64,000 nucleotides of DNA, taken from Malaya genurostris (Eukaryota > Arthropoda > Insecta > Diptera > Culicidae). Below, piece after piece: positions 1 to 11,469 of this stretch (positions are counted from its first letter, which is position 1; each line of letters opens with the position of its first letter). The stretch is from the NCBI RefSeq assembly GCF_030247185.1, contig NC_080572.1, positions 214,797,435-214,861,434 on the forward strand, given 5' to 3'. Under the pieces are notes generated by a model. The model ran no database searches. It was not told the origin of the DNA and saw only the letters and a list, made by a program, of their open reading frames with translations. Position numbers and translations under genes: made by a program.

Positions 1-372
1 TTCGAAAAAAAAAACACAAAAAATGGACGACATCTTTATTGGAATCGATAGAACGAGCAATATAATGTAATGTTTGAAGATGATTTCATGTTGGCCGCAG
101 CTTTGTTACGCGTGCTGTGTGGGATGTGGCACCGTCTTGTTGAAACCACATGTCAGGCATGTCCAATTCTTCCATTTTGGACAAAAATAATCGTCAATTA
201 TCACACGGTAGAGCTCGATAAAAAAAAGCGGATCATCCTCCAACTTTAACAGCGCCCATTTGCAAGCGTTATTCGTTCGTAAGTCGATTCATGATTAAAT
301 TATAGACCAAACTGAGTAAGTTTAAAAACAGTGTTGTCAAAAAGATACCAGCAAAAAATCACCCTTTTGTAG
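1..372 (-). mobile_element. Internally deleted mariner-like element (DD41D-type)
   Basis: Read on the minus strand, 130-185 encodes EELDMPDMWFQQDGATSHTA, the block around the second catalytic Asp of a mariner transposase. It closely matches the better copy at 14516-15439. The minus-strand start of the relic (about 290 down to 240) reads MNRLTNE followed by a stop, the N-terminus of such transposases, and the sequence at 350-368 is a terminal repeat of the AGGGTGATTTTTT type. Most of the transposase, including the first Asp, is missing. The window edge cuts the element. The family assignment is by comparison inside the window; the copy is certainly non-functional. Confidence 0.7.
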
Positions 373-1198
373 ACACACTACAAAAATGAAACTTTTATTG
401 AAACCCAACGAAAGTCGTTTTTCTTATTTTAAGTGTGTAGTATGAATGTAGTGTCACCCCGATGCTCACGTAATTTGGATCCTTATTTATGTAGAAGAAT
501 GAATGTAACGCCCAATTTTGTTATCAATCCTCCAAGTTTCGAACATTTATCCTCTGCATGTGTACCTTCAAGAGCCATCAGAAATCCTTTCCGTGTGAAC
601 AAGAAATCACATCAGAATTCACTACCTGTTGTTCTCTGCCGTGTGCCTAAAACTTCCCCCAGAGCAAAATACCAAATTCCAATCACGACAAAGCTACATT
701 ACCACTCTTACTCTCACTCCTCCTGACTCTTTTTCACGGTGACATTAGCTGTCCTTATATATTGTCCCGGGATGGGGAAATGCGACGACCGGCTTACGAA
801 ATCTTCTTACAGCTGCGAACGAGCAACGAAGCGATAGATTGTCTCTTGCTGCTATCATGTTCTTTTCCGAACTGATTGTGAGTTCAATTCCAATCAATCA
901 CAGCAATGTTCATAATTTCAACAGGAAAAAAAACACTGCAGAATATATGTGGCATATCTCTTTGAATAGAAATAAAAGACTTCAGTCTTATCAATCGTAA
1001 TTGATCCTAGCTATATTCTAGCTCTAATGGGAATTTATGCTAATGGAGCCTAGTTGCTAGTATTGAAATGTACGAAAATCAAATGATTTATGAGTTAATT
1101 AATTGATATTACATTGAGATGTGTTTCCAGTGCTGAATACTGTAACGATTGCTTCAACCGTACGTTACCCATTTACTAACGATATTCCCTCCCGGTAG
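373..1198. other. Stretch without recognisable gene
   Basis: Non-coding in appearance. A 97-codon open frame at 433-726 has no recognisable motif, no splice context and ordinary intronic base composition. If the exon at 1199 is real, this is probably intron of the same channel gene. Confidence 0.4.
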
Positions 1199-1309
1199 GG
1201 TGTCAAGAAACGGGATTCCGGTGGACCGAACGAGATTGTCGCCTGCACGAGCTGCGCGGGTGGAACCAGTCCCTGTACACACTCGGCCAACAACGGCTGT
1301 GCCACAGAG
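1199..1309 (+). CDS. Candidate internal exon of a Cys-loop channel (intracellular loop)
   Basis: The segment is bounded by a 3' splice site (pyrimidine-rich tract then TAG at 1196-1198) and a strong 5' splice site, GAG|GTAAGC, at 1310. It is clearly richer in GC than its surroundings. It is exactly 37 codons long and open in phase 0, reading ...PNEIVACTSCAGGTSPCTHS..., with four Cys in about 20 residues. Phase 0 at its end matches the phase-0 start of the TM4 exon at 6089, so the two can be spliced in frame. In Cys-loop receptors the variable TM3-TM4 cytoplasmic loop lies just before TM4, so I infer this is part of that loop. I do not recognise the exact paralogue. A second frame is also open, so the reading frame rests on the phase argument. 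Confidence 0.55.
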
Positions 1310-2059
1310 GTAAGCAATATGATTTGAACGATGGAAAATACATTATTTATGATTACACGATGGAATTCGGTTGAACAGCACTTTCCTGTTACGTCATCGT
1401 CGTCACATCTTTTACGCCCCAGGAAATGAAAATGAAATTTTACGATTGATTTCCAGGTGAAGTTTTTTTTCGTTAATCGGATCTGGTTTTGTGATACAAT
1501 TGAGCGGAATAATTCTATCTGAGTGTGCATTCATTTATTACTTTTTTTATCAAGGGACAAGTTTTGCATCATCGTTAATTCCGATTAAATCATTGTAGAA
1601 TCACTTGCACGATTTTTTCAAAGAACAAGTACGTGGGACTGCATACTTATGGTTGAAAAGAATAATTTTTCTGGTGAGAAAATTATGTGAACCATTTCTT
1701 TTTTTCATTGTAAAACTACCTGGAAATAAGATTACATCAGTATTAAAAATTGGCGATAACTTTTGGAACGTGACACGAAATATTTGCACATTAACACAAA
1801 AAATACTGGACAGCTGCCAACCAGGCTCTTCAAATCACCATGCATTGAGTGTCTGAGAGCCGCTGAGTCAAACCTAAAATTCTCTCGATATTCCACTCGT
1901 CAAGACGCACATTGATTGCCGAAGCAATTGACATTATCTTCATTTCTCCTGTCACTGCTTGATTACGATGTGACTAAATAATGATCGAACAGCATAAAAA
2001 TTGAAATATAGTCATTCACTCCAAAGAACTTCAAGTTCGATGACTTTTTGCAAAAAATA

Positions 2060-2990
2060 ATGAACTTCATCAGTTCATGTTTATGATAGTACTCTCTTTG
2101 ATTTTTTTTTGATTCAACAGAGAATAGGAGAATGAGAGAGAAAACAAAAGGAGTTCCCTGTTTTTGACTGAGCATACTTCTACTTTGTCATGAAATTATC
2201 TAGTATCTCATTTGACAGTCACTTTCACAGTACAAATTACAGTTGACGATGATTTTAGTCAGTCCGTCATCCGACGTGACTGACAAATTGCAATTCTGCT
2301 GTCAACTGCCACTATGAAACACAGCATGGATCTGGCAGCCCTTAACAACCAAAGTATCAAATATAATTTATTTAAATATAGATGTTTCACAATTGTTATG
2401 AACAGTTATTTTTATTGTGTTTGTAACAGATGAGAAGATCATTCATATTATTGCTTGTGAAAGCAAATCAAAAATTTCAATGGGTTGTATTCCAAATCTA
2501 TTTATTATATTGACTGTACAAATGAGTTCATTTGAGCTGTTTCATATCCGATATCGAATCAGAAACTTCATATAAGCAATACCACAATGGTTGCGTGAAA
2601 AGTTAGGTAATATTGCGAATGCGGTGAATTCTAAAATTTTGCCAGGAACTTTTTCCTCCCACTAAAATATTGTTACGAAAGCCACATGTCGTTCACATAA
2701 TGGATGCCACTTTAAATTTGCAGGCAGGTTTTAAAGAAAAATAAAACTTTATCAATTTATGTTTATGTTAGTACTCTCATGGATTTTTTTACTTCAACAG
2801 GGAATAGGAGAATGAGAGAGAAAACAAAAAAGTCGTCTGTCTTTGACTGAGTATACTTCTACTTGGTCATAGAACTATCGAGTATCTCATTTGACAGACA
2901 CTTTGACCGTACCGATTACTGTTGACGATGATTTTAGTCAGTCTGTCAAGGTCATTTGACATGACTGGAAATTTGCAACTCTGGATGTGT
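2060..2990. repeat. Diverged direct duplication, two ~245-bp copies
   Basis: Bases 2060-2300 and 2745-2990 are clearly related in the same orientation. Both carry AATAGGAGAATGAGAGAGAA, then a TTTGACTGAG block, ATCTCATTTGACAG, and GTTGACGATGATTTTAGTCA. The copies are about 685 bp apart and substantially diverged, so the duplication is old. No open frame is shared. The recurrent TTTGACAG/GTCAGT words could be conserved regulatory sites or remains of a repeat family. Confidence 0.75.
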
Positions 2991-3629
2991 CACTCATTTT
3001 TCAGTTACATTCAGAGAGCGTGTACAGTATAGGAAGGAGGTAGAGACGTTTTAGCTCGTTCTGGGATTTATCAGTATCTATCGAGAAAAATAGATTGGAA
3101 AATAGACCATCGAATACAATTGAATTCTGCGAAAAAGTTGTCGCAGAAACGGAATTCAAACCGCAGTTTTCCCCTAATAGGGTAAACTGAGTCGAGTTTA
3201 TCTCGTCAAATACTGTAAAAAAAAGAAAACCATGCTTTGCCAGTGACGCAACGGTATTCGTCGAAAAAACTTGATATCCAGATCTCAACATTTGTTTCAG
3301 AGGAACCAACTAAATTTTTATCCGGTTTTTGCACGTAATTTTTTTGTCTGCTTCTTGCATGATATAAATATTTTAAACGATTTTTGGATAGAAAAATTCG
3401 TGTCCGGGATTTTCCCTCAAGGTTTTTAACTCGGTTTTTACATTCAAAAATTATCAAACGGGTTTCTCTAGCTAAGTTCACGATCACGTATGTAAATCTT
3501 TCAAACTTTTCTTTTAAAGCACGTCATTCTACCTTTTCAAGTGTAATTAGTGCAGAATAAAACAAAATATTATTTTCAAAAATATACGAATTGTCGGGCC
3601 TATAGTTTTATCACCCCTATCACTTTTGG

Positions 3630-3738
3630 ACAGCCTCCTCGATCGCTCTCCTCAACACAGAACTGGGGGTGCTGGGAGAGTTCATATCCTTGGGCACCAA
3701 CTGGGCGCTGTTCGCGGCATATCACTCGATGGCATTTT
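3630..3738 (+). other. GC-rich open patch, possible orphan exon
   Basis: Within AT-rich DNA, about 110 bp stands out by composition and follows an acceptor-like ACTTTTGGACAG (ends 3633). On the + strand one frame reads ...ELGVLGEFISLGTNWALFAA..., a hydrophobic run. A donor-like GT follows at 3735. The opposite strand gives an almost open hydrophilic frame (SPSTPSSVLRRAIEEAV) with one stop. Neither is a family I recognise. It may be an alternative exon, an exon captured by a transposon, or chance. Confidence 0.25.
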
Positions 3739-3901
3739 CCTGTAAAACCAAGATACCAAGCCTATTGAAAGCAAAACGGAACAATTGTGTTGCACATGAA
3801 TTTTCTGGTTGATACCCCCAATCGCGATGTAAATGTCGCTCTACAATCCATAGAAACATATTAAACACACGAGATATTTCTTTGTGATAATCCACAGCTT
3901 A

Positions 3902-5068
3902 GGGGCTGTCCATAAAAGACGTCACGCCGCAAGGGGGTGGGGGGTGTTTCATAAAACGTGACCTTTTGTGACAGGAGGAAGGGGAGGAAGTTTTTGGAAT
4001 GTGACGTCCAATGTTTTCAATGAGCGCATTTTTGAAATACCTAATTATTTTACTGCTTTGTCCTATTTCCTGAAAAAATTTCCACAATGAACTTTACATT
4101 CTATAGGAAAACGTGTATTTGTTGATGTAAAAGCTTCTTCTTGTAAATTCAGAAATGAGTGATGCAGGAAATCATTTCTGTTGTGATCAACAAAAGAGCA
4201 CGGAGGAGCGAGTAAATTAGCGAAATTAACAAATTTTGCCTAATATGAGTAAAGAAGAAAAAGATGTTTTCAAACGGTTTAACTTAAGTTATGCGCTGAC
4301 AATTTTTTCAGTAATTTGATTTTCTAGCATTGATAATAGTATATCATAAGAATTTCTCTTATCTGATTCTGAATCAGTTTATTCAATTGTACTCCATTTG
4401 AAAAAGGGCGGGAGATCAACGATTTCAGACGTAGATCATGTCATGTCTTATCTTGATCATATGTGATTTTCCTCCACCAACATCAAAGCTTATCGAATCA
4501 TCCAATGATTGAACTTACATAAATCAAGAATCATTTTAGCTCAAAATCACTACCCATTGTGTGACGGAAGATCAGTACCGATATTGATCGATGTGATTTA
4601 AAGTTCACTGATCAACTGATCATGAAAATATTCTCCGGCAGTGATCTCGTTTTGATGAGGTTTTGGTCTTTATTTTCTCAGCCCTGTATGCTACACTAAG
4701 GAAATATTATTCTTCACCTAAAACAATAATATATCTGTGTACCCCTAGGAGGAATAAAACAGATGATTTAAATGTTTCATCAATTTCAACCAAATACTTT
4801 TGTTAATTTATATAATTGATATTAATAAAATATTTTCGATGATTTTGTAGTTTTAGGGATATAATGTAATAAATCGATTTTTCCCTCATATTTGTATGGT
4901 TTGTCATACATATGGAGAATGTATTGAGATGAATTTTATTTATTTTGAATTCGTGACATGTGACATAGGGGGGGCGGGGGGCCTTTGCTTATGTGACAAT
5001 TTGTGACAAAGGGGGGATGGGGAGTCAAACATCGTCAAAAAACCGTGACGTCTTCTATGGACAGCCCC
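3902..5068 (+). mobile_element. 1.17-kb non-autonomous DNA element, TTA target duplication (copy 1)
   Basis: The termini are inverted: GGGGCTGTCCATAAAAGACG at 3902 and the complement at 5068, continuing through a GACGTCACG block (about 26 bp). TTA flanks both sides (3899-3901 and 5069-5071), a 3-bp duplication. A TWA-type 3-bp duplication is typical of PIF/Harbinger elements, so I favour that superfamily. Just inside each end are G-runs or C-runs interleaved with TGTGACA words. The interior has no transposase. A second copy in inverted orientation lies at 42768-43875. Confidence 0.85.
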
Positions 5069-5710
5069 TTAATACGATCCAACAGTAGGCATAGTGCTTA
5101 ATACACATCTGGTTTGAGCAAGTTTTGTGGTGAATACGACTTACTTTACTATGATTCGCCTTTTCAAAATTTACCCTGCACAAGAATGGGTAGAACTTAA
5201 TCGCGAATAACAACATTTATTATTTGTTTTTTTTTTTCTCCATATAATCGAAAATATGGCCAGTAAAACGGTATTAGTTTTTCGTAATTTATGAGTTTTT
5301 ATTTAAAAATTTGACAGAATCAGAAGTTTTAGTCAGTACTGACGGTTTTATGATAAGGTGCACAAAATCTTTTTCAAATTTTTATTTTTATTTCTTCTTC
5401 GACTATAATGCGCATTAGCAGCGAAAACGGACGTAGATAGATACCGTTTTCGTTTATTGATCAGAGCAGCCCGAGAGCTGACCCAGAGTCGCCCAAACAA
5501 CTTTTGATTAGTTTGTTTTAGCAACCTGGGGTCGCTCTAGATCGGACTCAAATTGCGTAGTTTCGCTCTGAAAATTTCCTCGGGTCGCACCACGCATCCA
5601 TGGGAGTTTGTTTATTTTTTCTTTTTTATATGGGTTGTTGTTTAGGGCGCGTACCACGTATTCGTTTATCGATCATTTGGGAATGAAACAGAATTTTTTA
5701 AATTGATACA

Positions 5711-5965
5711 TGTCTTCATTTCCTGTTTGCCTGTCTTTCTGTTTTCCTGTCTTCCTGTCTTCCTGTCTTCCAGTCTTCCTGTCTTCCTGTCTTCCTGTCT
5801 TCCTGTCTTCCTGTCTTCCTGTCTTCCTGTCTTCCTGTCTTCCTGTCTTCCTGTCTTCCTGTCTTCCTGTCTTCCTGTTTTCTTGTCTTCCTGTCTTCCT
5901 GTCTTCCTGCCTTCCTGTCTTCTTGTCTTCTTGTCTTCCTGTCTTCCTGTTTTCTTTTCTCCCGT
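5711..5965. repeat. 8-bp minisatellite (CTTCCTGT)n
   Basis: About 32 tandem units of CTTCCTGT with a few C/T substitutions. Because 8 is not a multiple of 3, several frames stay open and produce spurious KTGRQED-type or LSSCLPVF-type proteins on both strands. On the minus strand each unit reads ACAGGAAG, a good ETS-family core. The array ends about 120 bp before the 6089 exon. Confidence 0.97.
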
Positions 5966-6088
5966 CATATATCTCGAGTTGTTAGTTTTATTTTTTCTAT
6001 ATTTAAATAACTGTTGACTGAACTTTGTGCATTATTGTGTTTTTCATATGTGGCTTTAAAATAAACTTCTTTATTTATATGTTTTCAG

Positions 6089-6235
6089 ACATGCTTCGTT
6101 CAAGTACGGAAAAAGGAACCACCGCATCCTATTAGGGTAGCAAAAACGATTGATGTTATTGCCCGGATCACCTTTCCGTCTGCATATGCGGTGTTTCTCA
6201 TATTCTTTTTCATACACTATAAAGGATTTTCCTAG
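6089..6235 (+). CDS. Last exon of a Cys-loop ligand-gated ion channel (TM4 and stop)
   Basis: A pyrimidine-rich tract ending TTTTCAG (6088) is followed by an open frame of 48 codons and TAG (6233-6235). The protein reads FVQVRKKEPPHPIRVAKTID, then VIARITFPSAYAVFLIFFF and a short IHYKGFS tail. The pattern of a basic cytoplasmic stretch, a (I/V)D-(x)4-R-(x)2-FP motif and one hydrophobic helix at the extreme C-terminus is the TM4 signature of anionic Cys-loop receptors (GABA, glycine, histamine, glutamate or pH-gated chloride channels). I cannot name the paralogue. Such subunits assemble as pentamers in the plasma membrane, mostly in neurons. The upstream extracellular domain and TM1-TM3 must lie left of the window. 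Confidence 0.8.
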   Translation, partial: TCFVQVRKKEPPHPIRVAKTIDVIARITFPSAYAVFLIFFFIHYKGFS

Positions 6236-7590
6236 AACACAATCAACAAGCATCTGCTTCACAAGATCTATACAAATAATCTGCTGTAGCGAATTGGAAA
6301 CACCGATACAGATGCTTCGGAAAAATACACTACATTTAAGTTGCGATCTGTTAGTCGCAGTTCAACGCTAGTCAATAGTCAAAGCCATAACCAACGCAAA
6401 ACCAGGTAGAAGCAGCATCCCTAGCAGAGCCATACGAAAGCGAAATCCAGATTTTGGTTTTCACCTGAATATATTGATCAAATGTAAAAAGGTTTTAGAC
6501 TTGCCGAGCAAGTACATACTTAGAAGGCGATCATCGATCAGCAGGTACAGCAGCCTGTGATTTCTAACCAATAGTTGACGATGATAGTAAAACGCAAAAC
6601 AACAAAAACAAATACTGCCTTTTAAAAAAACATCAAACAAAATAAATCAAAAAAAAAACTGAACATTATGAATGCTGTAATGACAAACAAATATATAGAA
6701 AGAAGATTGTGAAATACAATTGTACATAGGAGATTTTGCCACAACTAGTCAAATTCACGTTGCAATCACAAAAAAATCAGTAGCCAGACACATCCAAGCG
6801 ACCGAAATTAGTTGGTTACCATTTGTTAACCAACTATTCTTCTTTCCATTGCCAATGCGAATAGTAATGTATTTTACCTGATTATTAGAGTACTTTTGGG
6901 ATTTATCTCGATTAAGCCTGAGCTAGCAAATCGCTCGTGCATCAAACACAGAGAAAAAAAACACTATACACTAACAGAAATGATTTTGTTTTTGTATTAC
7001 AATGAAAAAAAAATACTCAGAAGAGAAAACAAACAAACCAAACACGCCAAGCCAATGACAAAATATTGCAATCAAGTAGCAGTTTAGTATGGAATGACAG
7101 AAATCATAGCAATATTATTTAAGTAAAAGTCAGCATAATTATATGAATATTTATATGGCGGTAAAAAAAAACGATTCAATGATAAAGCTTAGGTAAGAGA
7201 AAACCCTAGTCAGATAAGCAAACACAAACCAGTATAACTTTTTTAAGTGAAACAAACCGTTAAATCCACATTGTATTTTATACCCATTTTCTACGAAATC
7301 TAAACATGAAAAGAAAAAAAACCGATTTCGATCAAACAGACGAACATAATATAGACACACGGTATAAAGTGTGAGAGCACAGAAGATTTCTACTACTCTC
7401 TAGAACAAAATAACATATTCTAATCGATTGAATCAGACGACTTACTTTCGATAGTGCCGATGCGGAAAGAACAAACCAAAGATGAAGCGTTTACCGAAAT
7501 ACAAGTTGCATTAGGAACACACCCACTTTGTCAAACAATCAGCAGCTTTTGAACAGTAACATATATTTAAAAACCAAAAAAAAAACAACA
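6236..7590 (+). other. Probable 3' UTR of the channel gene
   Basis: A-rich DNA follows the stop codon directly, with no repeat family and no coding potential. AATAAA at 6641-6646 next to a long A-run is one possible polyadenylation signal, and others follow. Similar A-rich sequence resumes at about 15.5-17.4 kb, after a block of transposons. The UTR assignment and its length are inference. Confidence 0.4.
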
Positions 7591-8284
7591 TTTCTAGGCA
7601 GCTCTCAGGATGATTTGGTTCTCTAGAAGAAGAGTGTTTTTGGGGTTTGTCCATTCAGTGACCGGTGGCTGCGCTACGGGTCTAGTCTTCATTGTGTGTA
7701 AAAAATTTAACTGAAATTTTTGAAAAGTCATCACCAAGTACCCAATATAGCCTATGGGTCTGAGTCACAGCAAACGCTGATGGGCTGGTGTTCAAGCTTG
7801 TATACAATTCTAATTCCTTTTCACTGCTTTACGACAATTTTTAATGTCGTTTTCGCTTGAGAAAACTAAAACTGACCCAGGATAGTTTCATCAAACAATC
7901 ACCTTTCACAAATCTGTGTTGGGTCCGCACTTAGCACCCAAAATGTACTAAATATTTCCTGGGTGCCAGCACTACATCAGTGATTTTCAAAGTGGACGCT
8001 ACTGCATTTCAGGTGGGCAGTGATGTTCATGCTTAAGATTTTTAAGAGCAAGAAAAAATAGGGCAAAAAATTTATAAATTCTTACTTTTGACAGCGTCTG
8101 TCTCTATCTAAATATTCTTTCAATACAGTAGTGCACTTGGACATATATTTCAGGTAAATGAGCTCGATCATAGCTTTTGTCTGTTCGCTACTGCACAAAA
8201 CATTTTCCTTATCCTGCAACTTTCGAAGAACGTTTGAAAGTTGAACTCAATTAGTTTGTTTTTTTTTGCAATAACTGACTGGAA
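7591..8284. other. Stretch without recognisable gene
   Basis: AT-rich unique-looking sequence; no open frame or repeat that I can classify. Confidence 0.4.
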
Positions 8285-8400
8285 ACATATGTTGAAGAAG
8301 CCAAATGAAGGAAAAACTTACAGGACAGGACACGAACCTGCGTTCTTATGCATTCCGTGCATACGCACTACCATTTCGCCACCCTAAGCCTTGTGATAGA
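8285..8400 (-). mobile_element. tRNA-derived SINE, copy 1
   Basis: Read on the minus strand it has GGGTGGCGAAATGGTAGTGC (A-box region), CACGGAATGCATAAGAACGC and a B-box GGTTCGTGTCC. The downstream TCATTTGGCTTCTTCAA matches the body of the copies at 9498 and 10733. Pol III internal promoter architecture with a shared 3' body indicates a SINE rather than a tRNA gene; no cloverleaf is retained. Confidence 0.7.
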
Positions 8401-9017
8401 CACAGCTCTACAACACGACTAGGCATGATAGAACGTACATCAAACATGGTCTACATCCTGGCCGTCTCACGACCGGTACCATGCATCCAAACATCTTCTT
8501 TGTCCATCAAACACTAGTTTTCTCGCTCTGTACCTATTTTTGCTCAAGCACTGAGTAGGAGAGTTCACTCAATTAACCCATCCGAAAGACTGTTGGTTTA
8601 CTTATCACGCTATGTTCATCGTAAAATCTACGTTTTCACCGTGGTTAAATGCTTTAGTGATTTTTAGGTTGAATGCTCAATCAACAAAACATTAAAAAAA
8701 TAATCTCAGTAGTCTATCCGGCAATCGAGGACTATATGAACACATGAATCTGTGAAGTACTGACCGTATGAGACTATACATGAGGTCCTATAAAAATAAA
8801 ATTTGATAACCCGTGCGCAAATGTACATATCGATTCTTGGATAATACAAGCAAAGTTTGAAAAAATCTTGTGATTTTTCATCTTATAAGATGCACATAAA
8901 TGGTGCGTCGTATAGCTCACAAATTTATATTCAAAAACACGTAAAGTTGTGTGATTTGAAAATTACATGGTCGAATAAATAATCAAATTACATGGTCGAA
9001 TAAAATAAAAATCAAAA

Positions 9018-9130
9018 GATCGATATCAGCAGCGCGACTTGAACCAAGACCATCAGCTCACAAAGCACGTCAGTTAATCAACTGAACCGAATAAGGCCCT
9101 TATCTGCTTGATGAAAAATTGATACCTATA
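9018..9130 (-). repeat. tRNA-like fragment (SINE or tRNA pseudogene)
   Basis: On the minus strand the segment contains TCGGTTCAGTTGATTAACTG followed about 30 bases later by GGTTCAAGTCGCGC, a good B-box. It does not fold into a full tRNA by eye and belongs to a different family from the 8.3/9.5/10.7-kb SINEs. Confidence 0.4.
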
Positions 9131-9497
9131 AATCCATACAGCGGCACTTGGTAGCCGAATGCAAGTTACATTCGGAGCCTATCAAATTCCGGATTCCGGA
9201 GAGTTCAACTAAATATTAGTGAATATATTTTTTTAGTTCATTTTAAATTGCAGAAACAAAGGTTCCACGTCGAAGGGCAGTTGATAAATTCTCGGATAAA
9301 TTTGTGACAACAGTTCCGTATGTACTGATCACAGTTTTCCCACCAGAAATTCAGCTGATATATAATTGTATGAATTGTGAAATCAATAATTATAGGATGA
9401 TAGCCAGGCAGCAACTGGCACAGTGGAGAAGGCAACAAACGATTATAAATCATTATTCTATGTAAAAAAACGGTGCTGTTTTAGAACTGTGTCTTCC

Positions 9498-9672
9498 ACA
9501 GTTCAGGGTGGCGGTAATGGTAAACACGTGTGCACGGATTGCATAAAAACGCAGGTTAAAGTCCTGCCTCTGAGCGTATTTTTAACAGAAAAAAAACTTT
9601 TCTGTGAGCTTCTCATTCATTTGGCTTCTTCAATATATGTTTCCACTCAGTCATTGCAAAATTGAACAACAA
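9498..9672 (+). mobile_element. tRNA-derived SINE, copy 2
   Basis: AGGGTGGCGGTAATGGTAAAC is the A-box region; GCAGGTTAAAGTCCTGCC is a mutated B-box with its stem. The body continues GTGAGCTTCTCATTCATTTG, shared with copies 1 and 3. The Pol III promoter is probably inactive because the B-box lost its TTCGA core. Confidence 0.75.
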
Positions 9673-9942
9673 AACAACAAAATTATGGGGTCAAATCATT
9701 CAAACAATGGTGCCATTTCTTCCGTTTCTTTTTTGCAGCATCGGCCTAAAAGACGGTTTGAAATTTTAAAACACACCTCTCCTTTGTTTGGGACTTTTGT
9801 GTTGAGCCATCTCGGATAAAGGTGAGTGAGTTCCGGTTGGGAGATTTTGAACCCCTTCTTCCAGTACTGCCTAAAACCGGGTTTTGAGAACCAGTACAGC
9901 GAAATCGGTGCGTATGGTCAACAACTTACATCACCTATCATC

Positions 9943-10197
9943 ACAGAGAACAGACATCCAAGCTAGCATAAACTTTTTCAAAAAATCGCATACAAGTGCA
10001 AATCCGTTAAAAATCACCGTTGCGTACGACTTTGCACGCGTGAATTACCATTGTATGGAAGCTCAAGCGCAAGAGCCTACAAGCGATTGGACTGCTCGCC
10101 TCTATAGGCAAATTGTTACTTGGTGATCACTTTGACAAATAACCGTTAAATTTCTTACACACATTGAAATCTACTTGGATGTCTGTTCTCTGTGTTA
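9943..10197. mobile_element. 255-bp MITE
   Basis: Inverted termini ACAGAGAACAGACATCCAAG at 9943 and its complement near 10173-10196. Interior sequence beside each end is also partly complementary. No open frame of note. The flanks share TATCAT, but the duplication is not clean, so the superfamily is unassigned. Confidence 0.7.
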
Positions 10198-10199
10198 TC

Positions 10200-10690
10200 A
10201 TTGGTACATCATCGTCGCTCTATACGACGGCTTGATATTCGATATGTTCAGGAATTAAGAAAAGGACCATAAGACCTTTTATTTGGATCTATGTTTGAGA
10301 AAATCGGTCAAGCTATCTCTGAGAAAAGTGAATGATTTCCGTTTTGGATGTTTTTGACAACTATATTCGGTACTTCCGAAACCGGATTTCGGGGACCGGT
10401 ATATCCGATGTGAGTTTGTGGAGTCGTGAACTTGCTAGATCTGCGAAAAAGTGGAATTTATTCATTATTTTTTAAAAATGAACTCATTTTTACAAAGTCT
10501 TCTGTAAAAGCAAACTGTGGAATTTGCAGTTTTTTTTCAGTCCACAATCTAGAACCGGAAGTCCATATGAAATTCAAAAATTTTCAATTTGGTCAACGTT
10601 GGTTTCATTTGAGCCAAAGTTTATTCGAATCGGTTCTGCCATTTCGGAGAAAAGTGAGTGCATATTTTGTGCAATTCTTCATTGTCTAAG
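10200..10690. repeat. Family B non-coding repeat fragment
   Basis: Carries the phrases that define family B here: AAATCGGTCAAGCTATCTCT, the CCGGAAACCGG-like doublets and short ...GAGAAAAGTGA... blocks, repeated twice. See the family B entries at 27787-29757 and 34999-36410. Confidence 0.55.
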
Positions 10691-10732
10691 TTTGTGAAAA
10701 CAAACCTAGGGGGAGATCAGTCTAAACTTTGA

Positions 10733-10892
10733 CTCAGGGTGGCGGATATGGTAAACGCATATGCACGCAATGCATAAGAATGCAGGTTCGAGTCTTGCTG
10801 TAGGGATTATCTATTTCCTGAAAAATCATCTTTTTGTGAGTTTTCTTTCATTTGATCTTCCAATCTATTTCCCGCTCAAGCATTGAAAATAA
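10733..10892 (+). mobile_element. tRNA-derived SINE, copy 3
   Basis: The A-box region is AGGGTGGCGGATATGGTAAAC and the B-box is GCAGGTTCGAGTCTTGC, the best preserved of the three. The 3' body (GTGAGTTTTCTTTCATTTGA) aligns with copies 1 and 2. Confidence 0.8.
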
Positions 10893-11469
10893 GTGGGCTT
10901 AAGAAAGTTTAGCAAGGATTAGCGAGTTGAGAAAAGCTTTTGGGAGATATTTGTCACAGTAAGTACAGATTCTCGCGTGGTTTCCCTTTGCGTCAAATCA
11001 TAATTCCGAGATACTAGACAAAAATCTCGTCCAGATGTATTTCAACTACGACATTTCGAACAGCAGGTGATAGAAAGTTGTCGATCTAATTTTTTGAATT
11101 CCAATCCTAGTGGATAATGGTGCTAACCCAGTGACACAGGCTTGCAAACATTTCTCTCACATATAAATTAGATTTGTATTTGGCAACCCTATTTTAATGG
11201 CGTTATATTGAAGGGGCTAGGATCCAAAAAAAAGATGGACCTATTATCGTTCTTCGTACTGAACCCGCCTAGAGGTCGTGTGAAATCCGGTGGCAAAAAA
11301 TGCTGGGTTCCTGTTTCCATGTCGTAAAAGGCCACAACTGCAGGAATTTCTCTTTTCCTACTTTCAGTTACAAGAATACTTTTTTCACTAAACTATCACT
11401 TCGTTCTAGGGTTTTTTTTATATTTCTAGCCATTCGAGCGTTTAAGAATAGTCTAATCTAGAAAAAGTA
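10893..11469. other. Stretch without recognisable gene
   Basis: No coding signal or classifiable repeat. Confidence 0.4.

Larger units (their letters stand above)
1310..6088 (+). other. Probable 4.8-kb intron of the channel gene
   Basis: This lies between a GTAAGC donor and the acceptor TATATGTTTTCAG at 6088. It contains a 245-bp direct duplication, a short GC-rich open patch, a 1.17-kb DNA element and an 8-bp minisatellite, each listed separately. The remainder is AT-rich without coding signal. That it is one intron rather than intergenic DNA is inferred from the compatible exon phases. Confidence 0.45.

Noticed and set aside
433..726. 97-codon frame near the left edge
   Set aside because: No motif, no codon or composition contrast with surrounding DNA, no splice or start context.
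5666..6017. Three overlapping ~100-codon repeat proteins
   Set aside because: The 8-bp minisatellite leaves several frames open; amino-acid periodicity is a by-product.
9498..10892. Functional tRNA genes
   Set aside because: A- and B-box motifs are present, but no cloverleaf, and the units share a non-tRNA 3' body, so they are SINEs.
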